6,373 nucleotides of DNA from Bacteroidota bacterium (GTDB taxonomy: Bacteria; Bacteroidota; Ignavibacteria; Ignavibacteriales; Ignavibacteriaceae), in NCBI GenBank assembly GCA_021796135.1, contig JAJYOQ010000247.1, forward strand, positions 1 to 6,373. The letters are read 5' to 3'. The position numbers and the translations under genes were made by a program. Within the stretch, counting starts at the first letter, position 1; each line of letters opens with the position of its first letter. The notes below the pieces were generated by a model. That model saw only the letters and a list, made by a program, of their open reading frames with translations. It was not told the origin of the DNA and searched no databases. Shown here piece after piece: positions 6,313-6,373 of the stretch.

Positions 6313-6373
6313 TGCCGAGATATTTACTTCAACATCGTTCCTGCCGCTGCCTAGATTAACGGGCAGTACAATA
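6266..6373. other. High-GC tail of unknown origin, fused to the broken hisS
   Basis: From about 6266 the base composition shifts abruptly to ~52% GC by hand count, against about 30% before it. No frame continues HisRS. The + strand frame 2 is open to the window end, and so is the minus strand from 6372 down through the junction (e.g. LPVNLGSGRNDVEVNISASC, then DRDPVLTIQPSG). Neither is recognised. A 7-bp inverted repeat, TATTGTA (6280-6286) and TACAATA (6367-6373), flanks most of it but could be chance. It may be a chimeric join, adapter or foreign DNA at a contig end, or the edge of an inserted element. Confidence 0.6.

Noticed and set aside
6280..6373. Insertion-sequence ends (TATTGTA and TACAATA)
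   Set aside because: A 7-bp inverted pair about 80 bases apart is within chance. There is no target duplication, and no transposase is visible in the ~94 bases.

Overview
This is a low-GC (roughly 30% by eye) bacterial chromosomal segment. It carries ordinary housekeeping genes interleaved with less familiar ones. Both outermost genes are incomplete: purL is cut by the left edge and hisS breaks off near the right edge. Several starts (yihY-like, the TPR gene, the PTS gene, hisS) have little or no Shine-Dalgarno sequence, while fmdB and the dehydrogenase have GGAG or AGGA. Low GC, weak Shine-Dalgarno use and the gene set would fit a Bacteroidota/Chlorobiota-type lineage such as Ignavibacteria. 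This is an impression from style, not a phylogenetic result.

Layout. On the + strand, bases 1-1197 hold the C-terminal half of purL (purine synthesis). It overlaps by 8 bases a YihY/BrkB-family membrane protein gene (1190-2148), which is split by a one-base frameshift at a T6 run near 1874-1879. Its stop codon interlocks with that of a convergent minus-strand fmdB-type zinc-ribbon gene (2145-2387). About 200 bases of AT-rich, hairpin-containing DNA follow. Next is a large minus-strand gene (2588-4288) for a 566-residue Rossmann-fold dehydrogenase-like protein that lacks the standard SDR tyrosine. A 206-base divergent intergenic region (4289-4494) has a promoter-like element with a perfect palindrome on its -35. 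It leads into three + strand genes: a small TPR protein (4495-4980), an orphan PTS EIIA (5127-5597), and the N-terminal half of histidyl-tRNA synthetase (5662-6312).

The most notable region is the right end. The HisRS reading frame is textbook to about base 6261, then loses all family similarity. Composition jumps to about 52% GC for the last ~105 bases, and a stop follows. This looks like a foreign or chimeric junction, either an assembly artefact at a contig end or a real insertion into hisS. Since hisS is essential, an artefact is the simpler reading. The second notable point is the frameshifted yihY-like gene.

Functionally the genes do not form one pathway: purine synthesis, translation, PTS-type phosphorelay, an envelope protein and an uncharacterised oxidoreductase. 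I see no CRISPR array, tRNA, rRNA, transposase or defence module.
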